Below, one piece after another: positions 8,835 through 18,747 of a DNA stretch of 64,000 bases. The position numbers and the translations under genes were made by a program. The notes below the pieces were generated by a model. That model saw nothing but the letters and a program-made list of their open reading frames with translations. It searched no databases and was not told where the DNA came from. Within the stretch, counting starts at the first letter, position 1; every line of letters begins with the position of its first letter. The DNA is from Cyanobium sp. CACIAM 14 (GTDB lineage: Bacteria; Cyanobacteriota; Cyanobacteriia; PCC-6307; Cyanobiaceae): assembly GCA_000708525.1 (NCBI GenBank), contig JMRP01000006.1, positions 37,909-101,908 of the forward strand, written 5' to 3'.

Positions 8835-9830
8835 TCAGTTGTGGGACGGCTCACCCGCGGTGAGGCTTCCGGCCCAGTGGAGCTTGTGGGTGAGGGTGCG
8901 GTAATAGGAGGGACTCTGCTCCAGTTGCAGCATCAGGGCGGGATGGCGGCCCCGCTCCAGGACGCAGCGATCACCGGGTTCGAGCACCGTGGCATGGGCG
9001 CCGTCCTTCCAGAGCCTCACCCGCCTGCTGGTCTCGCCGAGGGGCCAGACCGAGAGCCTGGAGCGGGGCGGCACCACCACGGCACGGCTGGAGAGGCTCA
9101 TCGGACAGATCGGCGTGACCACGATCGCCTCGATGCCCGGATGGAGGATCGGCCCACCGGCCGCCATCGCGTACCCGGTCGAGCCGGTGGGCGTGGCGAT
9201 GATCAGCCCGTCGCCACGGTACTGATCCACCACTTCCCCGTCGATCTCCAGCTCCAGCACGCAGGTGGGAGAGAGCTCATCGAGACAGGGGCGGAAATAG
9301 AAGTCGTTGAGCGCCGCGTGAGGGCCATCACCGACGTCGTCCTGCTCGCCACCGGATGGGACGTCTCCCGCCAGGGGCACCCCATCCGCCCGGTCGATCC
9401 GGGCCTCCAGCATCATCCGGCTCTCGATCGCGAAGCGGTCGTCCCTCAGCCGTTGCCAGAGAGAATCGCTGGGGTCCGACTTCCCCTGCATCCCGTTGCC
9501 GTTGCCTTCGGCCTCGAGCCGCAGCAGGCTCCGGTCATGGGTGAGAAAGCCCAACTGGCCGCCGACGTTGAAGCTCAGCACCGGGACCCCGAACCTGGCC
9601 AGATGGCGGGCGGCCCCCAGCACGGTTCCATCGCCACCGAGCACGATCGCCAGGTCCGGGAGTTCCGGCTCGGTGGCCAGAAGGCCGGGGAAGGGGTTCA
9701 TCGCGAGGCCACTCACCGCGATGGTCACCTTGACTCCCTGGGATCGCAGATCCTGGGCACAGCGCCGGGCCTTGCGCTGGGCTGTCTGGCTGCCATTGCG
9801 AAGGATCAGCCAGACCCTCTCAAGGCGCAT
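8835..9830 (-). CDS. nadK: NAD kinase
   Basis: A 331-residue ATP-NAD kinase that makes NADP from NAD. The diagnostic GGDGT motif is present ([18 protein letters not shown], about residues 60-75), followed by [14 protein letters not shown] and, in the C-terminal domain, [21 protein letters not shown]. Several cyanobacteria have two NAD kinases; I cannot tell which type this is. An insertion around residues 115-155 (Asp/Gly-rich) is not part of the core fold. It follows ndhE by about 30 bases and may belong to the long ndh transcript. Confidence 0.92.
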   Translation of the reverse strand: MRLERVWLILRNGSQTAQRKARRCAQDLRSQGVKVTIAVSGLAMNPFPGLLATEPELPDLAIVLGGDGTVLGAARHLARFGVPVLSFNVGGQLGFLTHDRSLLRLEAEGNGNGMQGKSDPSDSLWQRLRDDRFAIESRMMLEARIDRADGVPLAGDVPSGGEQDDVGDGPHAALNDFYFRPCLDELSPTCVLELEIDGEVVDQYRGDGLIIATPTGSTGYAMAAGGPILHPGIEAIVVTPICPMSLSSRAVVVPPRSRLSVWPLGETSRRVRLWKDGAHATVLEPGDRCVLERGRHPALMLQLEQSPSYYRTLTHKLHWAGSLTAGEPSHN

Positions 9831-9857
9831 GACTCAGGGAACGGAGGCGAAACACCC

Positions 9858-10187
9858 CTACCAGCGGAGCAGATTGAAACGCTCCATGTCCACCGTTTCG
9901 CGGTTGCGGTAGAGGGACAGGAGGATGGCCAGGCCCACGGCGGCCTCGGCGGCCGCCACGGTGATCACGAAGATGGCGAACACCTGGCCGCGGATCAGCT
10001 GACCATCGAGGTAGTTGGAGAAGGCCATCAGATTGATGTTGACGGCATTCAGCATCAACTCGATGCTCATCAGCACCCGAACGGCGTTGCGGCTGTTGAT
10101 CAGACCCCAGACACCCGTGCAGAAGAGCACGGCAGCCACGGCAAGAAAGGCTTCAAGAGGGATCGGAGCGGTGGGATCGGTGATCAT
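9858..10187 (-). CDS. ndhE: NAD(P)H-quinone oxidoreductase subunit 4L (NdhE)
   Basis: A 109-residue protein with three membrane helices, the NuoK/NdhE subunit of NDH-1. Typical residues are [20 protein letters not shown] with the conserved helix Glu, and [20 protein letters not shown] with the second Glu. The start ATG at 10187 overlaps the stop of ndhG by four bases, so translation of the two is probably coupled. It is the last gene of the ndhA-I-G-E set. Confidence 0.96.
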   Translation of the reverse strand: MITDPTAPIPLEAFLAVAAVLFCTGVWGLINSRNAVRVLMSIELMLNAVNINLMAFSNYLDGQLIRGQVFAIFVITVAAAEAAVGLAILLSLYRNRETVDMERFNLLRW

Positions 10188-10810
10188 GGCTTGGTGACGA
10201 GGGTGGGCTGGGACTCGGCCTTCTCGATGAGGAGAGGGGTCCGATCCTTTTCGATGAGGCCCTGATCGGCCGGTTCACCGGTGATGATGTCGGTGCTGAA
10301 GACGTCGCGACGGGCCAGGACGATCGCCCCGATCATCGCCATCAGCAGCAGCACCGAAGCGAGTTCGAAGGGAAGGAGGTAATCGGTGAAGAAGTGCTCG
10401 CCGATGCGGATAGTTGCTTCCTCGCCCACGGGCAGGGGGCCAGGGAGCGCCCAGGGGGTGGTGAAGGCCACCCGGAGCAGAAGTGCGAACAGTCCGAGGC
10501 AGACACCACCGGAGAGCAGGCGCCGCAGGAGAAGTCCGGGGACCTCGGCCAGAGCTTCCTTCTTGTTCACGAGCATGATCGCGAACAGGATGAGCACATT
10601 GACGGCACCCACATAGACCAGGATCTGGGCCGCTGCGACGAAGCTGGCGTTGAGCAGGAGATAGAGGCCGGCAACCGAAAGGAACACGCCTCCGAGCAGG
10701 AAGGCGGAGTAGACGATGTTGGGCAGAAGCACGACACCGAGAGAGCCCGCCACAACTGTGGCGGAGAGCACCAGGAAGCAGATCTGCTGGGTGGTGGAGG
10801 CGATCGTCAT
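10184..10810 (-). CDS. ndhG: NAD(P)H-quinone oxidoreductase subunit 6 (NdhG)
   Basis: A 208-residue NuoJ/NdhG membrane subunit with about five helices. The stretch [20 protein letters not shown] is the family signature. The tail after the last helix (from about residue 165) is hydrophilic. The ATG at 10810 shares one base with the stop codon of ndhI and the gene ends four bases into ndhE, so the three are tightly packed in one operon. Confidence 0.95.
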   Translation of the reverse strand: MTIASTTQQICFLVLSATVVAGSLGVVLLPNIVYSAFLLGGVFLSVAGLYLLLNASFVAAAQILVYVGAVNVLILFAIMLVNKKEALAEVPGLLLRRLLSGGVCLGLFALLLRVAFTTPWALPGPLPVGEEATIRIGEHFFTDYLLPFELASVLLLMAMIGAIVLARRDVFSTDIITGEPADQGLIEKDRTPLLIEKAESQPTLVTKP

Positions 10811-11451
10811 CAGGAAGCTCCGGAGCGGTCGGAAGTGGCGGCCTCGGACGGGGAAGCCCCATCGGAGGTTTGCGGAAGGGTGGCGAGCACCTGGGAGGGA
10901 AGCTGGCCCGCCCGGGGTGCGGAGGCGGGAACACCATGAGGATCCATGGCCCCCTTGGGCAGGTAGGCCAGCTCCCGCAGGGCGAACACCGAGGGATCGG
11001 TGGTGACGCTGGTAGGCAGGCGGCCGAGAGCGACGTTGTCGTAGTTGAGGCTGTGGCGATCGAAAGCCGCCAGCTCGTACTCCTCGGTCATCGATAGGCA
11101 GTTGGTGGGGCAGTACTCCACGCAGTTGCCGCAGAAGATGCAGACCCCGAAATCGATCGAGTAGTTGCGGAGTTCCTTCTTCTTGGTGGCCTTGTTCATC
11201 ACCCAGTCGACCACCGGGAGGTTGATCGGGCAGACACGCACACACACCTCACAGGCGATGCACTTGTCGAGTTCGTAGTGGATACGGCCCCGGTAACGCT
11301 CCGAGGGGATCAGCTTCTCGTAGGGATACTGGACCGTGATCGGCCGCCGCCGCAGGTGGTCGAAGGTGACGGCCAGACCCTGGGTCATGGTCTGGGCCGC
11401 GCTCACCGCGTCACGGGTGTAATCACCGACTTGCTTGAGGAACCCGAACAT
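10810..11451 (-). CDS. ndhI: NAD(P)H-quinone oxidoreductase subunit I (NdhI)
   Basis: A 213-residue ferredoxin-like subunit of NDH-1 carrying two 4Fe-4S clusters. The cluster motifs are [12 protein letters not shown] (about residues 64-75) and [12 protein letters not shown] (about 103-114). It passes electrons from reduced ferredoxin toward the quinone site in the peripheral arm. The last 45 residues are an Ala/Ser/Pro-rich extension without obvious fold. The gene lies between ndhA and ndhG. Confidence 0.96.
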   Translation of the reverse strand: MFGFLKQVGDYTRDAVSAAQTMTQGLAVTFDHLRRRPITVQYPYEKLIPSERYRGRIHYELDKCIACEVCVRVCPINLPVVDWVMNKATKKKELRNYSIDFGVCIFCGNCVEYCPTNCLSMTEEYELAAFDRHSLNYDNVALGRLPTSVTTDPSVFALRELAYLPKGAMDPHGVPASAPRAGQLPSQVLATLPQTSDGASPSEAATSDRSGAS

Positions 11452-11531
11452 TGGCAGGAGGCGAGAGAGTTACGGATTGGGCACCATGATGGCCCCGGAG
11501 GAGCCTGATTGTTGGTATCCGGGTTGCGGAT

Positions 11532-12683
11532 TCAGCCGCCGAAGGCGACCGGGAAGGCCAGCTTGAGGCCGGCCGTCACCAACAGATTGACCAGCGCGAC
11601 GGGCAGCAGGAACTTCCAGCCGAGGTCAAGGAGCTGGTCGATCCGAACCCGCGGGGTGGTCCAGCGCAGCAGGATTGCGAAGAACACCAGCAGGTAGGCC
11701 TTGAGGATCGTGCTGATGATCCCGATGGAACCCGTGATCACCTGCACGAGGGGGGTGTCGGGAGACACGCCCAGCCAACTGGTGATCCATTCCACGGGAA
11801 GCGGGAAGCTCCAGCCGCCGAGGTAGAGCACCGAGACCAGCAGGGCGGAGAGGACAAGGTTGATGTAGCTGCCCAGATAGAAGAGGGCGAACTTCATGCC
11901 GGCGTATTCGGTCTGATACCCGGCGACGAGCTCCTCCTCCGCCTCCGGCAGGTCGAAGGGCAGGCGCTCGCATTCCGCCAGGGCACAGATCCAGAAGATC
12001 AGGAAACCTACCGGCTGACGCCAGATGTTCCAGCTGAAGATGCCGGCTCCGGTCTGCTGGGAGACGATGTCGACCGTGCTCAGGGAATTGCTCATCATCA
12101 CCACGGCCAGGACGGCAAGGGCGAGAGGAATCTCGTAGCTGATCGACTGGGCCGCCGCCCGCAGACCGCCCAGAAGGGAATACTTGTTATTGCTGGAGTA
12201 ACCGCTCATCAGCAGGCCGATGGGCTGGATGCTGCTGAGAGCGATCCAGAGAAAGATGCCGACACCGACATTGCTGATCAGCAGGTTCTGACCAAAGGGC
12301 ACCACCAGCCAGGAGAGAATCACCGGCACCACCACCAGCACCGGTCCGAGGCTGAACAGCAGGGCATCCGCGCGGGCGGGAATGACGTCCTCCTTGAAGA
12401 CCAGCTTGAGGCCATCGGCGAGGGGCTGAAGGATCCCGAGGGCCCCCGCGTATTCGGGACCGATGCGCTGCTGCACAGCGGCGGAGATCTTTCGCTCCAG
12501 CCAGACGCTCACCAGAACCCCGACCACGGCGCCCACCAGCACCAGCAGCATGGGGAGCGGCAGCCAGAGCAGATGGGCCGCACCGGCCGTGAGACCAGCG
12601 TTCCTGGCCAGATCGATGAAGCTCGACTGGAGATCGAGCCCGGCAGCCCCGGGGGCGACACCTAGCAAGCCAGTGGTCAGCAT
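11532..12683 (-). CDS. ndhA: NAD(P)H-quinone oxidoreductase subunit 1 (NdhA)
   Basis: A 383-residue NuoH/NdhA membrane subunit that forms the quinone-binding funnel. Family landmarks include [70 protein letters not shown] and [20 protein letters not shown]. It heads the ndhA-I-G-E set and is preceded by gltA about 55 bases upstream. Confidence 0.96.
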   Translation of the reverse strand: MLTTGLLGVAPGAAGLDLQSSFIDLARNAGLTAGAAHLLWLPLPMLLVLVGAVVGVLVSVWLERKISAAVQQRIGPEYAGALGILQPLADGLKLVFKEDVIPARADALLFSLGPVLVVVPVILSWLVVPFGQNLLISNVGVGIFLWIALSSIQPIGLLMSGYSSNNKYSLLGGLRAAAQSISYEIPLALAVLAVVMMSNSLSTVDIVSQQTGAGIFSWNIWRQPVGFLIFWICALAECERLPFDLPEAEEELVAGYQTEYAGMKFALFYLGSYINLVLSALLVSVLYLGGWSFPLPVEWITSWLGVSPDTPLVQVITGSIGIISTILKAYLLVFFAILLRWTTPRVRIDQLLDLGWKFLLPVALVNLLVTAGLKLAFPVAFGG

Positions 12684-12737
12684 CAGAGAACTCCGGTGGA
12701 GGGGAACTTAGGGGAAAACGGGTCAGGTGGTCGGCAA

Positions 12738-13955
12738 TCAGGCGGGGACGGGACGGCTCTCCAGGGGAAGCCAGCCCCGCTCGGCGCTACCGGTGTAGAT
12801 CTGCGAGGGACGGTAGATGCGGTTGGCACCCAGTTGTTCCTTCCAGTGGGCAAGCCATCCTGCCGTACGGGCGATGGCGAAGATGGGGGTGAACAGGTCG
12901 CGGGGAATACCGAGCTTCCTGTACACGAGTCCTGAGTAGAAGTCGACATTGGGATAGATGCCCTTCGGCCCCAGCCGTCGGGCGGCCACCTCCTCGAGCT
13001 TGCGAGCCACGTCGTACATGGCGTCGTGGCCGAAGCGCTGGAACAGTTCCTCGGCCAGCCCCTGCAGGATCACGGCCCGAGGATCCTTGACCCGGTATTC
13101 GCGGTGGCCGAATCCCATGATCTTCCGCTTCTCCGCGATCGCCCGATCCAGCCAGGGTTCCACCTGATCGATGCTGCCGATCTGGTCGAGCATGTCGAGC
13201 ACGTCCTCGTTGGCGCCGCCGTGGAGGGGACCGGCCAGCGTTCCCACGGCGGAAGCCACGACCGCGTAGGGGTCGGTGAGGGTGCTGGCGGTGACCCGGG
13301 CACTGAAGGTGCTGGCGTTGAGACTGTGCTCGGCGTGCAGGATCAGACAGGCGTCGAAGATCCGGGCGGCCAGGGGATCGGGTTCCCGTTCCGTGAGCAT
13401 GTAGAGGAAGTTGGCCGAATAGGCGAGGTCGTCACGGGGCTGGATCGGATCCTGTCCTTTGCGGATCAACTGGAAGGCCGCCACCATCGTGGGGATCTTG
13501 GCGATCAGCCGCACCACCGCATCGACGATGTACTGGGGGTTGTCGAGCGCCCTTCGCGAATAGAACAGCCCGAGGGAGGCGGCACTGGCCTGCAGGGCAT
13601 CCATGGGATGGCCCGTGGCCGGGAAGCACTTCATCATGTCCCGGATGCGGAAGCTCACCCGCCGATGCATCTGGACCTCCTGCTCGAATTCCCGCAGCTG
13701 GAAGATCGTGGGCAGCTCCCCCCAGATCAGCAGATAGGTGGTTTCGAGAAAGCTGCTGTGGCGGGCGAGCTGCTCGAGGGGATAGCCGCGGTAGGTGAGC
13801 AGTCCCCGCTGCCCGTCGATGTCACAGATGGCCGACTGGGTGGCCGGCACCCCCTCGAGACCGGGTCGGAACGGGGGACTCGCCAGCTCCGGCGATGCCG
13901 ACTGGAGAGGGGTGCCCTGAGGGTGGTTCGCCTCTGGGTTGCTCACCGCGACCAT
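12738..13955 (-). CDS. gltA: citrate synthase
   Basis: A 405-residue type II citrate synthase that condenses oxaloacetate and acetyl-CoA at the entry of the (incomplete or bypassed) cyanobacterial TCA cycle. Active-site regions are visible: LHAEHSLNASTFSARV with the catalytic His, GPLHGGANEDVLDML, and MGFGHREYRVKDPRA with the catalytic His/Asp zone near residue 285. GLVYRKLGIPRDLFTPIFA marks the C-terminal end. The first 25 residues are a non-conserved leader. It sits immediately upstream of ndhA, an arrangement I remember from other cyanobacteria. Confidence 0.95.
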   Translation of the reverse strand: MVAVSNPEANHPQGTPLQSASPELASPPFRPGLEGVPATQSAICDIDGQRGLLTYRGYPLEQLARHSSFLETTYLLIWGELPTIFQLREFEQEVQMHRRVSFRIRDMMKCFPATGHPMDALQASAASLGLFYSRRALDNPQYIVDAVVRLIAKIPTMVAAFQLIRKGQDPIQPRDDLAYSANFLYMLTEREPDPLAARIFDACLILHAEHSLNASTFSARVTASTLTDPYAVVASAVGTLAGPLHGGANEDVLDMLDQIGSIDQVEPWLDRAIAEKRKIMGFGHREYRVKDPRAVILQGLAEELFQRFGHDAMYDVARKLEEVAARRLGPKGIYPNVDFYSGLVYRKLGIPRDLFTPIFAIARTAGWLAHWKEQLGANRIYRPSQIYTGSAERGWLPLESRPVPA

Positions 13956-14030
13956 GCCGTCACCTGTGGAACGAGGGAAACTTAGGCGCAGGACCCAGGG
14001 ACTGGCGTAGCACCCGCTGCCGGCAGGGGC

Positions 14031-14591
14031 TCAGCGGCTGGCGAGCCAGATCCTCGGCCGCACCAGCCACTCCAGCCGGGCGCCCCCCGCCAGGGAACGG
14101 CCCGCCGCGACAGGGGGAAGCCGCAGCAGGGCCAGGCCGGCCTTGCGCAGGGCGATGGAGCCTGGCTCCGCTCCCAGCAGCCGGGCGGCCAGCAGGCCCA
14201 GATCCGGCTCGTGGCCCACCAGCAGCAGTCGCCACGGGCGATCGGGGGTGGCACCGACGGTGGTCGCCGAGGATCCTCCGCCGTCCTCACCCGCCAGCCA
14301 GGACGGCAGCAGGGGGAGCGGATCGCCCCCCGGCTCCAGGGCCTGGGCCAGCTCCAGGGCATCGGCCAGACCGGCGGCCTGGGCGATCTCTCCCGTCTGC
14401 CAGGCCCTTGTCAGGGGACTGGAGAGGAGCCGGTCGGCCTTCAGGCCCAGCCGCACCGCCCTCTCCACGACGGCGCGGGTTCGGACCCGGCCGTTGTCCG
14501 TGAGCGAGCGATCCGCATCCACGCCGCCCAGTGTGCGCGGTTCGGCGATGCCATGGCGCAGCAGCAGCAGTTCCCTTGCCGGTTCCGCCAT
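14031..14591 (-). CDS. sixA: SixA-type phosphohistidine phosphatase
   Basis: A 186-residue histidine-phosphatase fold protein. The RHG motif with its catalytic His is at the N-terminus (LLLLRHGIAEPRT), followed by RSLTDNGRVRTRAVVE and LSSPLTRAWQTGEIA, and the second catalytic His is in LLLVGHEPDLGLLAARLL. These are the features of SixA, which dephosphorylates phosphohistidine on signalling or PTS proteins. The ATG at 14591 starts just three bases after the stop of the DUF3352 gene, so the two are likely translated from one message. Confidence 0.85.
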   Translation of the reverse strand: MAEPARELLLLRHGIAEPRTLGGVDADRSLTDNGRVRTRAVVERAVRLGLKADRLLSSPLTRAWQTGEIAQAAGLADALELAQALEPGGDPLPLLPSWLAGEDGGGSSATTVGATPDRPWRLLLVGHEPDLGLLAARLLGAEPGSIALRKAGLALLRLPPVAAGRSLAGGARLEWLVRPRIWLASR

Positions 14592-14593
14592 CG

Positions 14594-16207
14594 TCAGTCC
14601 CCTCCGATGCCGAGCAGCCCTTCCACCAGCATCGCGCCAGGCTCTCCCTTCAGCGCCAGGGCCAGGCCTTCGACAGGTTCGGAGAGGGGGCCGCCAGCGA
14701 GGGCGGTCAGCCGCTGCCAAGGCAACCATCCCGACAGCAGGGCGCGCCCCCCCGGACCATCCAGGGCCCACTGCAGGGCCGCGTCGGGGACGGCGAGAGC
14801 CTCCAGTTGCCGCCGGCGCTGGCGACTGCCTCCGCCTTCGGGACCGTCCAGGCTTTCGAGCTGACCCAGGGACTCCCCCCACCAGGCCTGAGCGTCCCTC
14901 TGCCAGCGCCAGCCCGCCAGCGGGGCCTGCAGCTGCTCCGGCCGGCCATCGCGCCGGGGGGGGCCGGCCTGCAGCCGGGTCCAGACCAGCAGCGAACGGC
15001 CATCAACTTCCAGAGGGGCCGAGATCAGTCCCTGGGTCGCCAGGGACGTCTCCACCGCCGTGGCCTCCGGACGATCGGCCGCCGTCCCCAGCAGCCAGCG
15101 ATCCCCGCGGGCCGCCGCCAGCAGCGGCCCGTCGTCGGAGGCCACCACCAGGGCCGGCAGGGGGCCTGTCGCACCCTCCGCCCCCGCCATCCGGGAGAGC
15201 AGCGGCTGCAGCAGGGGCATCGTGGCGACGGTGGCCGGGTCCTGCACCAGGGCGAGGCTGGCGGCAGGGCCGTGCAGCGTCTCCAGCAGGTCCCGGAGCA
15301 CCCCATCGTCCGCACCGACCTCGGGCAGGTCCGTGGCCGGCGGTAGTTCCAGCAGGGCCGAAAGCCGCAGGTTCACTCCCTCTGGCCGCAGGCTCATCAG
15401 CAGTGCCCCCGGCCTCTGCTCCGCCGCGGCCGGCAGGGGCAACCCCAGCCAGCGCTCCAGGGCCTCCGGTTCCGCCTTCAGCAGGGCGGCCCCTCTGCCC
15501 AGCCGCTGCAGTCCTGCCTGGAAGGAGGCCTGGCCGGCCTGGTTGAGCTCATCGATCTGGGACACGTCCAGCGCCTGCTCCAGCACGCCCCGACCGGAGG
15601 CGATCAGGACCAGGTCGTCATCCACCAGGGCGGTGGCGAGGGGCATGGGCGAACGGCCGACCAGGGCGCCCTGGCCGCTGATCAACCCCATGCCCCGGTA
15701 GGTGCTGATGCGCAGATCGGTCCCGGCCAGGCTGCGGGTCTGCCAGAACCGTTGCAGGAAACGACGGGCGCCGTCGTCATCGCGGCTCCCCAGGGCCAGC
15801 AGCCAGCCTTGCCGGGAATCCCCGTCGCCGGACCCGCCAGCGGGGACGTCGATCAGGGCCAGAGCGACCGGAGCCGCCAGCCAGGGTCGCAGTTCGCTCT
15901 GGTAGTCGAGGCCGACCGCCGCGAAGGCCCCATCGCGGAGCCGTGCCACCGCCTCGGCCGCCTGGCGCCGCTGGCGCGGTGGAGCGACCGCCCGGGCGTA
16001 GTCGACCACCTCGTTGCCGTCGCTGAAGAGGTACAGGCTGAGGGGCGCCTCCCGTGGCACGAACCGGGCGGCCCGGGGGATCACCAGAGGCAGACGCTGA
16101 AGCCGCAGGGCACTGCGCTGCCACACCAGCCACCAGCCACCGATGCCCAGACCGAACGCCACCAGCACCAGCGCCAGCAGCACCGCCAGGAAAGGGCGGG
16201 CCTTCAT
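14594..16207 (-). CDS. DUF3352 domain-containing membrane-anchored protein
   Basis: A 537-residue protein with one N-terminal membrane helix (about residues 7-28) and a large soluble part, presumably in the periplasm or lumen. The rest (PREAPLSLYLFSDGNEVVDYA, FAAVGLDYQSELRPWLAAPV, GWLLALGSRDDDGARRFLQ) matches DUF3352, a family frequent in cyanobacteria and without an assigned function. It sits directly upstream of sixA. I see no catalytic motif. Confidence 0.8.
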   Translation of the reverse strand: MKARPFLAVLLALVLVAFGLGIGGWWLVWQRSALRLQRLPLVIPRAARFVPREAPLSLYLFSDGNEVVDYARAVAPPRQRRQAAEAVARLRDGAFAAVGLDYQSELRPWLAAPVALALIDVPAGGSGDGDSRQGWLLALGSRDDDGARRFLQRFWQTRSLAGTDLRISTYRGMGLISGQGALVGRSPMPLATALVDDDLVLIASGRGVLEQALDVSQIDELNQAGQASFQAGLQRLGRGAALLKAEPEALERWLGLPLPAAAEQRPGALLMSLRPEGVNLRLSALLELPPATDLPEVGADDGVLRDLLETLHGPAASLALVQDPATVATMPLLQPLLSRMAGAEGATGPLPALVVASDDGPLLAAARGDRWLLGTAADRPEATAVETSLATQGLISAPLEVDGRSLLVWTRLQAGPPRRDGRPEQLQAPLAGWRWQRDAQAWWGESLGQLESLDGPEGGGSRQRRRQLEALAVPDAALQWALDGPGGRALLSGWLPWQRLTALAGGPLSEPVEGLALALKGEPGAMLVEGLLGIGGD

Positions 16208-16261
16208 GCTTCCTCAGCAGGATGGGACCATCCTGACGCCACCCCTTCTGTGACGCCCGCG

Positions 16262-16624
16262 ATGGACGAGTCCAGCCTCCCCGGGACACCCCGGAGTCTC
16301 TCCGCCGTGGAACTGCATCGGCGCCTCGAGGGGGGGGAGCCTCTGCGGATCGTGGATGTGCGGGAGGACGCCGAACTGACCCTGGCCCGCCTGCCCCATG
16401 CGGTGCTGCATCTGCCCCTCAGCCGCCACAGGGAATGGCTTCCTGACCTGGAGAACCGACTGGAGAGGCACCAGCCGCTGGTGGTGCTCTGCCATGCCGG
16501 CATACGCAGCTGGGACTTCGGCTGCTGGCTGATGCAGGAGCAGGGCTACAGCGATGTCTGGAATCTGCGCGGAGGCATCGATGCCTGGAGCCGCGAAGTG
16601 GATCCGCGGGTTCCCCGTTACTGA
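16262..16624 (+). CDS. rhodanese-like domain protein
   Basis: A single 120-residue rhodanese domain. It starts with an AVELHRRLEGGEPLRIVDVR segment, then GxP-like residues, and has the active-site loop VVLCHAGIRSWDFG with the sulfur-carrying Cys near residue 80. NLRGGIDAWSREVDP closes the domain. Such proteins carry persulfide sulfur or act in signalling; the partner is unknown. It is divergent from the DUF3352 gene and lies about 75 bases before hrcA. Confidence 0.88.
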   Translation: MDESSLPGTPRSLSAVELHRRLEGGEPLRIVDVREDAELTLARLPHAVLHLPLSRHREWLPDLENRLERHQPLVVLCHAGIRSWDFGCWLMQEQGYSDVWNLRGGIDAWSREVDPRVPRY

Positions 16625-16699
16625 GCGTCGGCAAGAGCAGGTCTTGCTCCCGACCCTCCCTAGGATCCGACGACTGAATTTCTTTCGTTCCCTCTGCCC

Positions 16700-17710
16700 T
16701 TGGATCCCCTGCCGCGCCGTCAACAGGAGGTGCTCCAGGCCACAGTGCGGCACTACGTGGACACGGTGGAGCCCGTGGGCAGCCACACGCTGGTGCGGCG
16801 TTTCGGGCTGCCGGCCAGTCCGGCCACGGTGCGGACGGCCATGGGAGCCCTGGAACAGCGAGGTCTGCTGACCCAGCCGCACACCTCCGCCGGTCGCATC
16901 CCCAGTCAGCAGGGCTACCGCCTCTACGTGGATCAGCTGCTGCCGGCACCGGGTGCCGCCGCCCTGCAGCTGGAGAAGGAGCTGACCGGCATCAGCCTGC
17001 AGTGGGCGGCCCTCGACGATCTGCTCCTGCATCTGGCCCGTCGCCTCGCCGATCTCACCGGCCTGCTGAGTCTGATTACCCGCCCCCAGCGCCCCAGCCC
17101 GCTGCTGCAGGAGGTTCGGCTGGTGCCCAGCGGAGACCGGCTTCTGGTCTTTCTCGTGCAGGGCCCTGACGTCAGCACCAGCCTGAACCTGCGGCTCGGA
17201 GCCGGTCTGGAGGAGGAACTCCCGATCCTCGAGCGCTGGAGCAACCAGCAGCTGCGCGCCGGTGGCAACGGCCACATTCCCTGGGAGCGGCTGCCCTCGG
17301 AACTGCGTCGCAGCGGCGGCCTGCTGCGCCAGGCCCTGGAAAGTCACCACCGCATCCGCAGCGAGGAGCTGGATGCGGTGGTCGCAGCTGGACTGGGCGG
17401 CCTGCTGGCCCAGCCGGAGTTCAGTCACACCTCCCGCCTGCGGCCCCTGGTGGAGTTGGTGGAGAACGGCCCCCGCGCGGTCCTGGGGCCGATCGACCCC
17501 CGGGGGGGGATGCCCACCGAGGGCATCTTGATCGGCACGGAGCATCCCCACGCGGCCCTCGGTCAGTGTGCCGTGGTGCAGGCCACCTACCGCTCGGGCC
17601 ACGGGGGCCGCGGCCAGGTGGGCCTGGTGGGACCGATGCGCATGGCCTACGCCACGGCGCGCTCAGCGGTGCAGTCCGTCGCCTCGATTCTGGACAGGCT
17701 GCTCAGCTGA
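16700..17710 (+). CDS. hrcA: heat-inducible transcription repressor HrcA
   Basis: A 336-residue HrcA repressor that controls chaperone genes by binding CIRCE. The N-terminal winged helix shows RRQQEVLQATVRHYVDTVEP, PVGSHTLV and ASPATVRTAMGALEQRGLLT, and PHTSAGRIPSQQGYRLYVD is the diagnostic motif. The C-terminal GAF-like part ends GQVGLVGPMRMAYATARSA. The start is a TTG at 16700. Its stop shares one base with the ATG of the protease gene. I found no CIRCE inverted repeat (TTAGCACTC) in this window, so its targets lie elsewhere. Confidence 0.93.
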   Translation: MDPLPRRQQEVLQATVRHYVDTVEPVGSHTLVRRFGLPASPATVRTAMGALEQRGLLTQPHTSAGRIPSQQGYRLYVDQLLPAPGAAALQLEKELTGISLQWAALDDLLLHLARRLADLTGLLSLITRPQRPSPLLQEVRLVPSGDRLLVFLVQGPDVSTSLNLRLGAGLEEELPILERWSNQQLRAGGNGHIPWERLPSELRRSGGLLRQALESHHRIRSEELDAVVAAGLGGLLAQPEFSHTSRLRPLVELVENGPRAVLGPIDPRGGMPTEGILIGTEHPHAALGQCAVVQATYRSGHGGRGQVGLVGPMRMAYATARSAVQSVASILDRLLS

Positions 17711-18495
17711 TGACCTACTGCGTCGGCTTCCTGCTGAAGAACGGCCTGGTGCTCGCCTCCGACTCGCGCACCAATGCGGGCGTGGACTACATCTCCACCT
17801 ACAGCAAGATGCACGTTCTGGAGCCGGCCCCTGACCGGCTGTTCGTGCTGATGGCGGCGGGCAATCTCGGCACCACCCAGGCGGTGCTCAATCGCATCCG
17901 CCGTGACATCGAGAACCACGGCGCCGGCCCCAACCCCCAATGGGCGCGAAAGGATGACCCCCCTGTCGGCCCCGATCTGCTCACGGCCCGGTACCTGTTC
18001 GAGGTGGCCGACTACGTGGGCCGGCTCAACGTGATGGTGCAGCGGGAATTCAACCCCAACCTGAGACAGGCGGGCGCCAGTGGCGAGGCCAGTTTCATCC
18101 TCGGCGGCCAGATCGCCGGCCAGCCCCACGGTCTTTACATGATCTATCCCCAGGGGAACGCGATCATGGCCACCGCCGACACCCCCTTCCTGCAGATCGG
18201 CGAGACAAAATATGGCAAGCCCCCCCTGGATTACATCGGTCACCCGGATCTGACCCTCGAGGACGCCGCCAGGCTCTGCCTGGTGTCCGAGATCGTCACG
18301 CGCCGCTCCAACCTCACCGTCGGTCCCCCCTTCGAGATCGCCCTTGTCCGCCGGGACGAACTCAGGGTGGGACGCCGCCTGAAGCTGGAGAAGGACGCTC
18401 CGGAAATCAACCGCACCATGGAAGTGTGGGCCCGCCACATGCAGGAAGGTCTTGCCAAGCTTCCCCGGTTCACCTGGGAGCAGGATCCGCTCTGA
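17710..18495 (+). CDS. Anbu-type (proteasome/HslV-like) peptidase
   Basis: A 261-residue N-terminal nucleophile hydrolase. It starts MTYCVGFLLKNGLVLASDSR then TNAGVDYIST; Thr2 would be the catalytic nucleophile after Met removal, and the Asp and Lys positions of the proteasome active site are represented (SDSRTNAG, SKMHVL). This is the pattern of Anbu, the ancestral beta-subunit relative of the proteasome described in cyanobacteria and proteobacteria. The ATG at 17710 overlaps the hrcA stop in a TGATG, implying coupled translation and perhaps shared stress control. Confidence 0.85.
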   Translation: MTYCVGFLLKNGLVLASDSRTNAGVDYISTYSKMHVLEPAPDRLFVLMAAGNLGTTQAVLNRIRRDIENHGAGPNPQWARKDDPPVGPDLLTARYLFEVADYVGRLNVMVQREFNPNLRQAGASGEASFILGGQIAGQPHGLYMIYPQGNAIMATADTPFLQIGETKYGKPPLDYIGHPDLTLEDAARLCLVSEIVTRRSNLTVGPPFEIALVRRDELRVGRRLKLEKDAPEINRTMEVWARHMQEGLAKLPRFTWEQDPL

Positions 18496-18747
18496 GGACT
18501 CAGGTCCAAGGGTCATGCCCCTCCCTGGGTCCCTGATCTCCATGAACGGCTCAGCGGATGGATCAGCGGACGGGAGGGCCTTCATCCCAGCCCGAAGGCC
18601 CCCGCGAGCGGGCGTCGATGGCTTCGGCCAGTGGCTGGAACGACCCGGAGGGGCAAAGAAGGCGGCTTTGGCTCCAGAGAATCGAGGGTAGAGTTGGTCA
18701 CCAGGCCATCTGTTCTGGATCGATCAAGGAACGACGGGTCTTCGGTC

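Noticed and set aside
8826..10265. A 479-codon plus-strand frame
   Set aside because: It is the shadow of nadK and ndhE.
16600..16700. CIRCE operator in front of hrcA
   Set aside because: No TTAGCACTC/GAGTGCTAA inverted repeat is present there or elsewhere in the window by eye.
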